Positions 44,277-52,701 are shown, numbered from the stretch's first letter. The stretch: 64,000 nt of DNA from Paracoccaceae bacterium (GCA_017854585.1 JAFMHK010000015.1:1-64000); one strand, 5' to 3'. A program made the numbers and translations. Notes: generated by a model not told the origin, from the letters alone.

Positions 44277-45106
44277 AATTTGTTCGATACGGTGCCCCCG
44301 GGGCCGAGAAGCCCGGCGTGATCGATGCCGACGGGCAGTTGCGCGACCTGTCGGGGCAGGTTTCTGACCTGTCGGGCGACGTGCTGACGCGACTGGAGAC
44401 GCTGACGGCAGACGGCCCCGTTGTTCCCGGCAACCCGCGCCTTGGGCCCCCTGTGGGTGGCACGCGCAAGATGGTCTGCATCGGGCGCAACTATGCCGAT
44501 CATGCTGCGGAAACCGGGTCCGAGCTGCCACCGGAACCGTTGATCTTCATGAAGGCGACCAGCGCGATGCAGGGCCCGAATGACCCGGTTGTCATCCCCC
44601 GGGACGCCACCAAAGTGGATTGGGAGGTTGAATTGGGCGTCGTCATCGGCCGCCCCGCGCGCTACGTATCCGAAGCGGACGCGCTGTCGCATGTCGCGGG
44701 CTATTGCATCGTGAACGACGTGACGGAACGGCATTGGCAGAAACATCGTGCCGGCCAATGGACCAAGGGCAAGAGCCCTGACACCTTCGGCCCGACCGGC
44801 CCTTGGCTGGTCACGCCGGACCTTGTCGGAGATCCGCAGGCGCTGGACCTGTCGCTGTGGGTGAACGGTGATATTCGTCAACAAGACAACACCGCCCAGA
44901 TGATCTTTGGGGTGGCGCATCTGATCAGCTACCTCAGCGGATTTTTCACGCTGGAGAGCGGTGACATCATCGCCACCGGCACACCCGCGGGCGTCGGCGC
45001 CGGCATGTCCCCACAGCAGTTCCTGAAGGCGGGCGATCATATGCGCCTGACGGTCGCGGGATTGGGCGAGCAGCAGATACCAGTGATCAAGGACGAGGGA
45101 TACTGA
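44273..45106 (+). CDS. Fumarylacetoacetate hydrolase-family protein
   Basis: A 277-residue FAH-fold enzyme. Motifs are VCIGRNYADHAAE, PLIFMKATSAMQGPNDPVVIPRD, VDWEVELGVVIGRPA (metal Glu pair), GYCIVNDVTERHWQK, GKSPDTFGPTGPWLVT and DIIATGTPAGVGAGM. The family includes acylpyruvate hydrolases and the 2,4-diketo-3-deoxy sugar-acid hydrolases of fucose and rhamnose breakdown; it is often labelled ureidoglycolate lyase by default. Coupling with the HpcH aldolase suggests that the pair degrades a keto-deoxy acid to central metabolites. The exact substrate is unknown. Confidence 0.88.
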   Translation: MKFVRYGAPGAEKPGVIDADGQLRDLSGQVSDLSGDVLTRLETLTADGPVVPGNPRLGPPVGGTRKMVCIGRNYADHAAETGSELPPEPLIFMKATSAMQGPNDPVVIPRDATKVDWEVELGVVIGRPARYVSEADALSHVAGYCIVNDVTERHWQKHRAGQWTKGKSPDTFGPTGPWLVTPDLVGDPQALDLSLWVNGDIRQQDNTAQMIFGVAHLISYLSGFFTLESGDIIATGTPAGVGAGMSPQQFLKAGDHMRLTVAGLGEQQIPVIKDEGY

Positions 45107-45274
45107 CGTCCGCACAGGAAACAATAAAGGCAGATTTGCCACAATTACGGCTTGAATTCATCGCAAAATGACCATGGGAAAGCTTTGCGTTCATCGCAAT
45201 TCCGCCGCGTCCCGGTTGCATGTTCCTACCTGCACAATAAGCAGATGACCCGGCCACCGGGCAGGAGCACGCGC

Positions 45275-45928
45275 ATGAAACGATTTCTTCCCATTCTTGT
45301 TTTGGCGGCCGCCGGTCTGGTGTCGGCCTGCGCCTCGCCCAACACGGTGATGCGGAACGCGCCGATTGGTTTGTCTGTTCCGGCCGGCGCGAACGTTGCC
45401 GCAAGCTCTGGCCCGACCGCAGCCGAGATCGATGACTGGAGCGTTGCGCAATTGATCGTCAATGTTCCAGAAACCCTGACTGTCTCCGAGGCGAACACCA
45501 TAAAGCCGCGCGCCGATATCGTATGGCACGGCGATCCCCTGGGCAATCGCCGCGAGCAGGTCACGCAGGTCATGACCGAGCCGCTGGAAACACTGTTGGC
45601 CGGCATGGACGGCGAAACGCCGGTGATCATCCGTCTGGATGTGACGCGGTTCCATGCGCAGACCCCCCGCGTGCGCTATACATTTGGCGGTGAACACGAG
45701 ATCGAATTCAATTTGATCGTTGCGGACGCAGTGACCGGGCGGGTGCTGATGGGTCCTGTTGCGCGTGATCTGACCTTCCGTGCCTTGGGTGGGAGTGAAG
45801 CGATTGCCGCGGAAGCAATTGGCATGGGACAGCGCGAGCGCATTCAGATCCGCATAACGGAATGGGCGCAGGAGGAATTCCGTCTGGGCGGCACCTCTGA
45901 TGAGACGGGGCCGGCACTCGGCAGCTGA
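45275..45928 (+). CDS. Lipoprotein of unknown function (DUF6778-like)
   Basis: A 217-residue predicted lipoprotein. The signal is KRFLPILVLAAAGLVSACA with lipobox VSAC (lipid Cys about residue 19). The mature part starts ASPNTVMRNAPIGLSVP and contains VNVPETLTVSEANTIKPRADIVWHGDP, typical of a rhodobacterial family I recall as DUF6778; the name is uncertain. The ATG at 45275 has an AGGAG site 8 bases upstream; an open frame continues to 45152 but lacks a signal. It is followed by a hairpin and then the methyltransferase gene. Confidence 0.8.
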   Translation: MKRFLPILVLAAAGLVSACASPNTVMRNAPIGLSVPAGANVAASSGPTAAEIDDWSVAQLIVNVPETLTVSEANTIKPRADIVWHGDPLGNRREQVTQVMTEPLETLLAGMDGETPVIIRLDVTRFHAQTPRVRYTFGGEHEIEFNLIVADAVTGRVLMGPVARDLTFRALGGSEAIAAEAIGMGQRERIQIRITEWAQEEFRLGGTSDETGPALGS

Positions 45929-45960
45929 TCTTGCTTTCGCAATCCGACAAACACCGTTAG

Positions 45961-45987
45961 AGGGGGCGTATGACAACGCCCCCTTTT
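45961..45987 (+). promoter_or_regulatory. Hairpin enclosing the start codon of the rRNA methyltransferase gene
   Basis: AGGGGGCGT (45961-45969) pairs with ACGCCCCCT (45976-45984), leaving the six-base loop ATGACA, whose ATG is the start codon of the next gene. The ribosome site AGGGGG is inside the stem, and TTTT follows the stem. It could terminate the lipoprotein message, hinder initiation of the methyltransferase, or both. Confidence 0.6.
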
Positions 45988-47166
45988 CCCGTTTTGCGCC
46001 TTAAACCCAAGGCTGACGCCCGCTCCATCCGCCATGGCCATCCTTGGGCCTGGGCGGACGACCTCGTTCTTGACCGTCGCGGGCGGGCAATTCCCGCCGG
46101 CGCTCTCGCAATCCTCGAGGATGCGGACAGGTCGCCTCTGGGTCTTGGCGTCGCCACGGTGGAGGCGAAGATCGCCCTGCGCCTGCTGGACCGTGACCCT
46201 AACGCCGTGATCGACCGGGATTGGCTGACAGCCAAGATCGGCGCCGCCCATGCGTTTCGCACACAGATCTACGACGCGCCTTACTATCGTTTGATCCATG
46301 CCGAAGGTGACGCGCTGCCGGGCCTGATCGTGGACAGGTTTGGTGATACCCTCGTCATTCAGCCGAACGCCATCTGGCTGGAGGAACGGCTGGACCTGCT
46401 GAGTGAAGTGTTGGCGGATGTGACGGGCTGCACCACCTTGATCAAGAACGGCACCAGCCGCGCGCGCGCCGCCGAAGAACTGCCCGAAGAGATGGTCATG
46501 CTGCGTGGCGAGGCCCCGGAGGGGCCGCTTCCGGTGCACATGAACGGTGCGATCTACATGGCCGATGTCATGGGCGGCCAAAAAACCGGCCTGTTCTACG
46601 ATCAGCGCCCGAACCATGCGATGGCGGCGGGCATGACCCGCGGGTCACGGGTGTTGGATGTGTTCTCGCACGTCGGTGGGTTCGGGCTGGCAAGCCTTGC
46701 GGCGGGGGCGCAAAGCGCACTCTGCGTCGACAGCTCCGCGCCCGCGCTTGCCCTTGCCGAGGCGGGCGCTGCCGCGATGGGCAAGCCCCTGACGACCCGG
46801 CAAGGTGATGCCTTCGCGGTGATGGAAGCGCTGGCCACTGAGGGTGAAACATTTGATCTGGTCGTGGCGGACCCGCCGGCCTTCGCGCCGGCAAAAACCG
46901 CACTCGACAAGGGGTTGCGCGCATATGAACGCGTGGCAAGGTTGGCCGCCGGGCTCGTCGCGCCGGGCGGGATCGTGATCTTGTGTTCTTGCTCCCATGC
47001 CGCTGATCTGCCGAAGTTCCGTGCGGCATGCCTGCGCGGCATCGGCCGGGCAGGGCGTACCCCACGCCTGATCCATACCGGGTTTGCTGGGGCTGACCAC
47101 CCGCAACATCCGAACCTGACGGAAACCGGCTATCTCAAGGTTTTGGCTTTTCGCCTTCTCCCATGA
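45970..47166 (+). CDS. RlmI-like class I SAM-dependent rRNA methyltransferase
   Basis: A 398-residue 23S rRNA (cytosine-5) methyltransferase-like enzyme. Residues 1-75 are a PUA domain (RLKPKADARSIRHGHPWAWADDL), 76-180 the EEHEAD-like middle (YYRLIHAEGDALPGLIVDRFGDTLVIQ), and the rest a Rossmann methyltransferase with GGQKTGLFYDQRPNH, VLDVFSHVGGFGLASLAAGA and LVVADPPAFAPAKT. The C-terminal segment ILCSCSHAADLPKF is also family-typical. Its start codon lies in the loop of a GC-rich hairpin, and it overlaps the PIN gene by 4 bases at the end (ATGA). Confidence 0.9.
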   Translation: MTTPPFPVLRLKPKADARSIRHGHPWAWADDLVLDRRGRAIPAGALAILEDADRSPLGLGVATVEAKIALRLLDRDPNAVIDRDWLTAKIGAAHAFRTQIYDAPYYRLIHAEGDALPGLIVDRFGDTLVIQPNAIWLEERLDLLSEVLADVTGCTTLIKNGTSRARAAEELPEEMVMLRGEAPEGPLPVHMNGAIYMADVMGGQKTGLFYDQRPNHAMAAGMTRGSRVLDVFSHVGGFGLASLAAGAQSALCVDSSAPALALAEAGAAAMGKPLTTRQGDAFAVMEALATEGETFDLVVADPPAFAPAKTALDKGLRAYERVARLAAGLVAPGGIVILCSCSHAADLPKFRAACLRGIGRAGRTPRLIHTGFAGADHPQHPNLTETGYLKVLAFRLLP

Positions 47167-47705
47167 GGGCGGTCATCGACGCCTGCGCACTTTACCCCAC
47201 GGTGCTGCGCCATATCCTCATGGGGGTCGCGGATGCGGGGCTGATCACGCCGCTGTGGTCCGCCCGCCTTTTTGCGGAATGGAAAGGGGTGGCCGCACGG
47301 CACGCCCCCGTCGACGCCATGGTGACGGCGGGCGAGATTGCCCTGCTGCGCGCGGCCTATCCTGCCGCCGAGATCCCGGCCGATGCCGCTCTTGAGCGGC
47401 AGTTGTGGTTGCCCGACAGCGGTGACATTCACGTGCTGGCAACCGCCATCACCGGGCAGGCGGATGCAATCATCACGCTTAACTTGCGTGACTTTCCCCT
47501 GCGGGAACTGGCCCCACACAACCTGCGCGCCATCCACCCCGATGCGCTGCTGCACGATCTGTGGCTGGCGCATCCCGATCAGATCGCCGCTGCAACCTGC
47601 GCCGTTCACGCCGAAGCCGTGCGTTTGTCGCCCACCCCGATCCCGCTCCGCGCCCTTTTGAAGCGCGCCCGCCTGCCACGGTTGGGCAAGGCGCTGGCAA
47701 GCTGA
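47163..47705 (+). CDS. PIN-domain protein (RSP_2648-like family)
   Basis: A 180-residue PIN-like nuclease. It starts RAVIDACALYPTVLRHIL, giving the first acidic residue (Asp5). The pattern continues with LFAEWKGVAARH, LPDSGDIHVLATAITGQADAIITLNLRDFP, where the conserved DxHVLA and NLRDF acidic residues are seen. I recall this as the RSP_2648 family of rhodobacterial PIN proteins. PIN domains are metal-dependent RNases, often toxins, but no small antitoxin gene precedes it; instead it overlaps the rRNA methyltransferase stop. A role in RNA processing is possible. Confidence 0.82.
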   Translation: MRAVIDACALYPTVLRHILMGVADAGLITPLWSARLFAEWKGVAARHAPVDAMVTAGEIALLRAAYPAAEIPADAALERQLWLPDSGDIHVLATAITGQADAIITLNLRDFPLRELAPHNLRAIHPDALLHDLWLAHPDQIAAATCAVHAEAVRLSPTPIPLRALLKRARLPRLGKALAS

Positions 47706-47714
47706 CCGCACAGG

Positions 47715-47778
47715 CTTCTTTCATCTTGGTCGAAAAACTCCGGGGGAAGGCCGCAGGCCTGGGGGCTGGCCCCCTATT
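47715..47778. other. Intergenic element with short hairpins between convergent PIN and M48 genes
   Basis: CTTCTTTCATCTTGGTCG leads into AAAAACTCCGGGGG, then two small stems: AGGCC/GGCCT with a GCA loop, and GGGGG (47761-47765)/CCCCC (47770-47774) with a CTGG loop, the latter running into TATT. It may be the terminator for the plus-strand operon. The leading part resembles another intergenic element at 55500. Confidence 0.4.
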
Positions 47779-48475
47779 CCGGTCGCGGCAATTCGCGTTG
47801 CCACCGCGCCTCAAGCGCCTCAATCGCGGCGATCCGTTCTGCGGTCTTGGGGTGGCTCATCAGCCATGCAGGCATCCCGCGCCCACCCATGCCTGTTAAT
47901 GTCTCCAGCTTCGTGAACAGCGATTTCTGCGGCCCCGTTCCGATCCCGGCCTTGACCAGCAGCGCCGAGGCATAGGCATCGGCCTCGTATTCATCCTGAC
48001 GGCTGAGCCGGGCGGCCAGCAGTCTGGCCAAGCCATTTGCAATCAACACACCCACGCCGGGGATCAATCGGCCCAGCACCGTCGCAAGCGCCACGCGGAT
48101 GGCGTTTTGCCCAGAAAAGTCGATCATCCGCCGCCGCGAATGGCCAAGGGCGACATGGCCCAGTTCGTGCGCAATTACACTGGCCATCTCTTCGCCCGAC
48201 ACTTCTCCGACGCGGTATTTGTTGTAAAATCCGCGGGTCAGGAAAATCCGGCCATCGGGAGCCGCCAGCCCATTCACCACGTCAATTTCGTAAAGGTTCA
48301 CCCGGATACGGTCCAACCCAAGCGCGTCTGCCATCTTCTGGGTGAGGGCGCGCAGGCGTGGGTCTGCCAGCTCGGTCGATTTCGCATCCAGTTCCCGGGC
48401 GGTGCGCCAAGCGGAAAACTGGTACATCACCAAGGCATAGCCGATGGCCAGCAAGATCGGGGTCAGCTTCAACAT
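47774..48475 (-). CDS. M48-family zinc metallopeptidase
   Basis: A 233-residue membrane-associated peptidase. It has an N-terminal hydrophobic segment (LTPILLAIGYALVMYQFSAW), the zinc-binding motif SVIAHELGHVALGH (HExxH type, the E in HELGH catalytic), and the third ligand region YEADAYASALLV. The middle contains a further hydrophobic stretch (ATVLGRLIPGVGVLIANGLARLL). Family members include Oma1, HtpX and BepA, which take part in membrane-protein or outer-membrane quality control. It is the last gene of a run of minus-strand genes, 20 bases after the DedA-type gene. Confidence 0.87.
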   Translation of the reverse strand: MLKLTPILLAIGYALVMYQFSAWRTARELDAKSTELADPRLRALTQKMADALGLDRIRVNLYEIDVVNGLAAPDGRIFLTRGFYNKYRVGEVSGEEMASVIAHELGHVALGHSRRRMIDFSGQNAIRVALATVLGRLIPGVGVLIANGLARLLAARLSRQDEYEADAYASALLVKAGIGTGPQKSLFTKLETLTGMGGRGMPAWLMSHPKTAERIAAIEALEARWQRELPRPE

Positions 48476-48495
48476 GATGCAGATATGGGGCCGGC

Positions 48496-49146
48496 TCAGG
48501 GGTGCGGCAATGGCAAATCATCATCTTCGGGCGGGTTCTGATCCGGCGACCGCCGTCTTTGTCGCAAGCGCAGCGCCGCCCTCAGCCAAAGGCCAAGGCC
48601 ACCGGCCATGGCCAGTGCCGCCAGAAGGCCCGAGGCGCTGCCAAGCAGATCGGCAAGGGCCAGAATGTCATCGGCAAAAACGGCGCCAAGGCCGATATAG
48701 ATCGTGACCCAGACGGCCTCTCCGGCGACACCTGCGCGGGTGAAGCGGACCCAGTCAAGCTGCGCTGCCCCGCCGACGAAATTGACGTAAGGTCCAAGGG
48801 GCGAAAACAGCCAACGGCTCAGGAAAACAGCCAGAGATCCCTTGTCTTGCAGATAGGCGCCCGCTTGCGCCATCAGTGCAGTGCGCCCCGCCGAGAGCTT
48901 GCGCGCGGAAAAGAGCCGCCCACCAAGACGCCCGGCCTGATACCCCAATTGGTCGCCCAGAACTGCGCCCCCAAGTGCCGCAGCACCCGCCTGCCAAAGG
49001 ACAAGATCACCCGCCGCAGCGAAACCGCCAGCCGACAGCATGATGAGCGAGCTTGGAATCGGCAGGGCAAGGCAGGAAAGCAGCGTGCCAAGCGCGATCA
49101 GCACCAAGCCATAGACCGGCACAAGCGCCAGAATCGTCTCGGTCAT
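48496..49146 (-). CDS. DedA/VTT-family membrane protein
   Basis: A 216-residue multi-pass inner-membrane protein with the VTT domain: CLALPIPSSLIMLSAGGFAA, GDQLGYQAGRLGGR, FLSRWLFSPLGPYVNFVGGAA and WVTIYIGLGAVF. DedA proteins move undecaprenyl phosphate or lipids between membrane leaflets and support membrane potential. The tail (RQRRRSPDQNPPEDDDLPLPHP) is hydrophilic. Its ATG overlaps the stop of the upstream gene (ATGA), so it is translated with it. Confidence 0.88.
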   Translation of the reverse strand: MTETILALVPVYGLVLIALGTLLSCLALPIPSSLIMLSAGGFAAAGDLVLWQAGAAALGGAVLGDQLGYQAGRLGGRLFSARKLSAGRTALMAQAGAYLQDKGSLAVFLSRWLFSPLGPYVNFVGGAAQLDWVRFTRAGVAGEAVWVTIYIGLGAVFADDILALADLLGSASGLLAALAMAGGLGLWLRAALRLRQRRRSPDQNPPEDDDLPLPHP

Positions 49147-49505
49147 TGGGTGCGCGCCGCGACGATCGCGGCCTCGATGCGCGCGATGAGATCGGGAAGC
49201 GGGACACCCTCGGCCTCGGCAAGGCGTTCCAGCGTGGGGCGCCTGTTTGCCGCCGCCTCGGCGGGGAGCGCCAACAGGGCGCGGATCACGTCGGGATCCA
49301 CGTCATATGATTGGGCGACGTAACGCGGTGTCATCCAGCCTTCGATTGGCTGGTCGCGATGTGCGGGATCGGACCAATAGATGGTGAAAAGCGCAAGGCG
49401 AACGGCGAAAACCACGGCAACGACAAGGGCGAGGGCAAAGCCGACCAAGGCCAACCGATGATGGCGCCACAGAAACGACAGCGACGAGACGGGGGGCGGG
49501 GTCAC
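49143..49505 (-). CDS. Small single-helix membrane protein next to VWA gene
   Basis: A 120-residue protein: a Pro-rich start, one transmembrane helix (about 18-42, LALVGFALALVVAVVFAVRLALF), then a soluble part of about 75 residues (WSDPAHRDQPIEGWMTPRYVAQSYDVDPDVIRALL, AEGVPLPDLIARIEAAIVAAR). The GTG at 49505 overlaps the VWA stop (GTGA) and is in frame with the family-like region; the open frame runs further upstream into the VWA gene. The soluble part looks like a small helical domain of unknown role. I do not recognise the family. Confidence 0.78.
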   Translation of the reverse strand: MTPPPVSSLSFLWRHHRLALVGFALALVVAVVFAVRLALFTIYWSDPAHRDQPIEGWMTPRYVAQSYDVDPDVIRALLALPAEAAANRRPTLERLAEAEGVPLPDLIARIEAAIVAARTQ

Positions 49506-50686
49506 CGGCTCAATTCCCGCATGCCTCTGTCGATCCCCGTCAGCGTCATCGGCACCATGCGGCCCTGAAAGACCTCGGAAATCATGGAGATCGATTGCGT
49601 ATGGGCCCAGTGCTTCTGGGGCGTCGGGTTGATCCACAGGTGATTGGGCCATTGGGCGCGCGCACGTTCCAGCCAGACCTGCCCGGCCTCGGCGTTCCAG
49701 TGTTCATTCGCGCCGCCCGGAAAGGCGATTTCATAGGGGGACATGCTGGCATCTCCTACGAAAATACATTTATAATCAGGGCCGTAGGTGTTCAGAACGT
49801 CCCATGTCGGGATCTGTTCGGACCAGCGGCGTTTGTTGTCACGCCAGACGGCCTCGTAGAGGCAGTTATGGAAATAGTAGTGTTCGAGATGCTTGAATTC
49901 GGCACGGGCGGCCGAAAACAGTTCTTCAAGCACTTTGACATGCGGGTCCATTGATCCGCCGACGTCAAAGAAAAGCAGAACCTTGACCGCGTTGCGCCGT
50001 TCGGGGCGGGTTTTTACATCTAGATAGCCATGTTCGGCGGTGGCGCGGATGGTTCCGTCGATGTCCAATTCCTCGGTCGCGCCGTCACGCGCCCATTGGC
50101 GCAGACGTTTCAGAGCCACCTTGATGTTGCGGGTTCCAAGTTCAACGTCACCGTCGAGGTTCTTGAAATCACGCTTGTCCCAGACCTTGACCGCGCGTTG
50201 GTGGCGCGAGCCATCTTGCCCGATCCGCACGCCTTCCGGGTTATAGCCATAGGCGCCGAAGGGCGATGTGCCCGCCGTTCCGATCCATTTGTTGCCGCCC
50301 TGATGGCGCCCCTGTTGCTCCTTCAGGCGTTCGCGCAGCGTCTCCATCAACTTGTCGAACCCGCCAAGCGCCGCGATTTCGGCGCGTTCGTCTTCGGTCA
50401 GGTGTTTCTCGGCCAGTTTGCGCAACCATTCCTCGGGGATGTCGACGGCTTCGAGGACCTGTTCGGGCGTGATCTGCTCCAACCCGCCAAAGGCATGGGC
50501 AAAGGCCTGATCGAAGCGGTCCAGATGACGCTCATCCTTCACCATCGTGGCGCGCGCGAGGAAATAGAAGCCATCAATGTCATACGTCACCAGCCCGGCG
50601 CTGACCCCGTCAAGAAAGGCCAGATATTCGCGCAGCGATACCGGAATACGTGCCCGGCGAAGGGTGTCGAAAAACGGCAGGAACAT
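49502..50686 (-). CDS. VWA-domain (CoxE-like) protein
   Basis: A 394-residue cytoplasmic protein. The N-terminal region (FFDTLRRARIPVSLREYLAFL) and the VWA domain, with MIDAS motif LLFFDVGGSMDPH (about residue 246) and the later loops FHNCLYEAVW and CIFVGDASMSPYEIA, match CoxE/YehP-type proteins that work with MoxR ATPases in metal-centre insertion or complex assembly. The matching MoxR ATPase (52795-53634) is on the same strand 2.1 kb upstream, separated by three genes. It is the first gene of a GTGA/ATGA-coupled trio. Start ATG at 50686. Confidence 0.9.
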   Translation of the reverse strand: MFLPFFDTLRRARIPVSLREYLAFLDGVSAGLVTYDIDGFYFLARATMVKDERHLDRFDQAFAHAFGGLEQITPEQVLEAVDIPEEWLRKLAEKHLTEDERAEIAALGGFDKLMETLRERLKEQQGRHQGGNKWIGTAGTSPFGAYGYNPEGVRIGQDGSRHQRAVKVWDKRDFKNLDGDVELGTRNIKVALKRLRQWARDGATEELDIDGTIRATAEHGYLDVKTRPERRNAVKVLLFFDVGGSMDPHVKVLEELFSAARAEFKHLEHYYFHNCLYEAVWRDNKRRWSEQIPTWDVLNTYGPDYKCIFVGDASMSPYEIAFPGGANEHWNAEAGQVWLERARAQWPNHLWINPTPQKHWAHTQSISMISEVFQGRMVPMTLTGIDRGMRELSR

Positions 50687-50698
50687 AAGTGTAGCCTG

Positions 50699-50863
50699 TC
50701 ACGCGGGCGGTGGGACCACAAGCATCGCGAATGCCCCAAGAACGAAACCGACCAGCCCGAACACCGCCGCGTAGTGCAGCATGTCCATCGCATTGCCGCC
50801 ACGCCGCCAAGCGACCCCCACCCCAAGGATCAACCCCAGGATACCCCCGATAAAATTCAGCAT
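50699..50863 (-). CDS. 54-residue two-helix membrane protein
   Basis: A very short gene: MLNFIGGILGLILGVGVAWR, then a turn RGGNAMDM, a second helix LHYAAVFGLVGFVLGAFAML and the tail VVPPPA. It begins at ATG 50863 and ends in TGA 50699-50701, 12 bases before the VWA gene. Both helices are typical hydrophobic segments joined by a basic/polar loop. Its placement, codon use and spacing suggest a real gene in the operon, though I do not recognise a family. Confidence 0.7.
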   Translation of the reverse strand: MLNFIGGILGLILGVGVAWRRGGNAMDMLHYAAVFGLVGFVLGAFAMLVVPPPA

Positions 50864-50886
50864 GTGTCCGCCTGTTCAGCCTGTGC

Positions 50887-52248
50887 TTAGCCCAATGGCG
50901 ACAGGGCGGCGACCTCGGTCAACCGATCCTCTACCGCTCCGTTTGCGCCGAACCCATAGCGGCCCCACGCCAGACTGTCGAGCCTGAGGGCGCGCGCTTC
51001 GGACGTCCGGTCCAAATCATCCAGTGCTTCGGCCCGGATCATCAAGATCGTGGACAGAAGGCTGGCGTTTTGTGCTTGGGTGGCGGCGGGCATGGCGGCC
51101 CCCGTCAGTTGCAGGGCCGAATCCGCATCGCCCTGGGCCAGGGCAAAGGCGGCAAGCTGCATCTGGACATGGGCCAGATGAATGCCACCGGGGGAGGTGC
51201 GTTCAAAAATGGCCGCAGCCTCTGTGAAAGCGGCGCGTGCCATGTTCGGGTCACGCGCCAGCGTCAGCCGCCCCAAAGCGAACCATGAAAAGCCGGAACG
51301 GGTGTCATTCCAGCCCTGGGTCTGGGCAATGGCGACAGCCCGGTTCGCGGCTGCGATCCGGCCCGCATCCGAAGTGCCCGGACCAAGTGCGGCCTCGACC
51401 GCGTCAATCCACGCACGTGGCGTTTCAGAAATGCTGGCGGTGCTGGCCGTGTTGCCGCGCGGGTTCAGCCGCGACAGGATGCCGGGCAGGGCTGCCGCCA
51501 CCTCGGTCCGCGTCATGCCCGAACGCAGTGCAGGGTCATAATACGTCCGCAAAATCAGCATGTCGAAGCCTGTCAGCACGGCATTGAAATTGTCGTCATT
51601 GAAGACACTGTCGGGCAGGCGATACAGATCATTCAGCGGGCCAAGCGCTTGCGCGACCTCTTCGTGCAGACAATCGCGCACCTCTTGCGGACTAACGTCG
51701 GACGGAATGAAGACGGCAATGTGTTCGCGGATCTCGAGGGTTGTCCAATCCAGATCGCGGCTTGTCCGGCTGCCACGAAAATCGGCCCATGACGTGACGC
51801 GGGGCACCACGAAACACGCCGCTTGCGGCACGACGCGCTGCATCCGTGCGCGGGGCATGGTTTCGATCGTGATATTGGCCTGCCCGCTGGTGATGCGGCG
51901 GATGTCGATCATCGCCTCGCGGTTCAGGCGGCCGATCAGGGCATCAAGGTCGCCGATCAGAGAAACCGGCGCGCCATCTGCCACGGAAATGGAGATTGGT
52001 CCCTCAAACCTGCTTAACCGAGGGATCTGACGACCGCTTTCCATCTGGAAACTGAGCGCGAGAAAGTCCTGTGCAATGGCGGCGTTGCTGCGTGTGGGCG
52101 GATCGACTTGCGGCGTCCCGAACCGGTTCATCACAGGCAAATCCTGTGGCAAGGCGGCACTGCGGCGTTCAGGCAGCTCGGTCATCGCTGCGGGCATGCA
52201 TGCGGACAGGGCCGCAATCAGCGCGAAGGGGGCAAGGCGAACCAACAT
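50887..52248 (-). CDS. DUF2927 lipoprotein
   Basis: A 453-residue predicted lipoprotein (signal LVRLAPFALIAALSAC, lipobox LSAC). The DUF2927 domain covers about residues 50-260: RSNAAIAQDFLALSFQMESG, LSRFEGPISIS, ADFRGSRTSRDLDWTTLEIREHIAVFIP, and DCLHEEVAQALGPLNDLYRLPDSVFNDDNF, which includes a HEE that could bind metal. The C-terminal half is helical and repeats in a TPR-like manner (ARAAFTEAAAIFERTSPGG). The ribosome site GGAGTTAAGGG overlaps the GNAT gene end, 3 bases from the ATG. Function unknown. Confidence 0.88.
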   Translation of the reverse strand: MLVRLAPFALIAALSACMPAAMTELPERRSAALPQDLPVMNRFGTPQVDPPTRSNAAIAQDFLALSFQMESGRQIPRLSRFEGPISISVADGAPVSLIGDLDALIGRLNREAMIDIRRITSGQANITIETMPRARMQRVVPQAACFVVPRVTSWADFRGSRTSRDLDWTTLEIREHIAVFIPSDVSPQEVRDCLHEEVAQALGPLNDLYRLPDSVFNDDNFNAVLTGFDMLILRTYYDPALRSGMTRTEVAAALPGILSRLNPRGNTASTASISETPRAWIDAVEAALGPGTSDAGRIAAANRAVAIAQTQGWNDTRSGFSWFALGRLTLARDPNMARAAFTEAAAIFERTSPGGIHLAHVQMQLAAFALAQGDADSALQLTGAAMPAATQAQNASLLSTILMIRAEALDDLDRTSEARALRLDSLAWGRYGFGANGAVEDRLTEVAALSPLG

Positions 52249-52251
52249 CCC

Positions 52252-52701
52252 TTAACTCCGCACGTATTTCATGAAATCGGTCGGTGTGGCGATCCGATCA
52301 TAGAGGGCGCGGGCGGTTGTGTTCCCGGTGTTGGTCATCCAGTAGACCGATGGCCTGCCGGCGGCATCCGCGTCATCATAAACCGTCTCGATCAGGGCAC
52401 GTGCCACGCCATTTCCCCGCGCCGCCGGCGTGGTGAAAAGATCTTGCAGGTATGTGACATCGGCCAGTTGCCACCCATGGGGATGGGCGATTGCATGCAC
52501 TAAACCGACCGCCTGCCCGTCGATCCAGGCAAGCCAAGCGCGCATGCCGGGACGGGCCGGATCGATGAAACGGGAAAATGTGGCATCGAACACAGAATCA
52601 GGCCGGGATGTGCCATAAAACGCAAGGTAATCGCGCCAAAGCGCTGCCCATACGGGTCTGTCTTCTTCCCGTAATGGGATAATCGTAACACGCGTGGACA
52701 C
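52252..52701 (-). CDS. GNAT-family acetyltransferase
   Basis: A 149-residue acyltransferase. After IIPLREEDRPVWAALWRDYLAFY comes the acetyl-CoA loop LQDLFTTPAARGNGVARALIE (the R-x-x-G-x-G/A pattern) and YWMTNTGNTTARALYDRI near the C terminus. The acceptor (small molecule or protein) cannot be read. The GTG at 52701 was chosen because GAGAGG lies 7 bases upstream; ATG 52722 would add 7 residues and lose that site. It sits just upstream of the DUF2927 gene. Confidence 0.88.
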   Translation of the reverse strand: MSTRVTIIPLREEDRPVWAALWRDYLAFYGTSRPDSVFDATFSRFIDPARPGMRAWLAWIDGQAVGLVHAIAHPHGWQLADVTYLQDLFTTPAARGNGVARALIETVYDDADAAGRPSVYWMTNTGNTTARALYDRIATPTDFMKYVRS

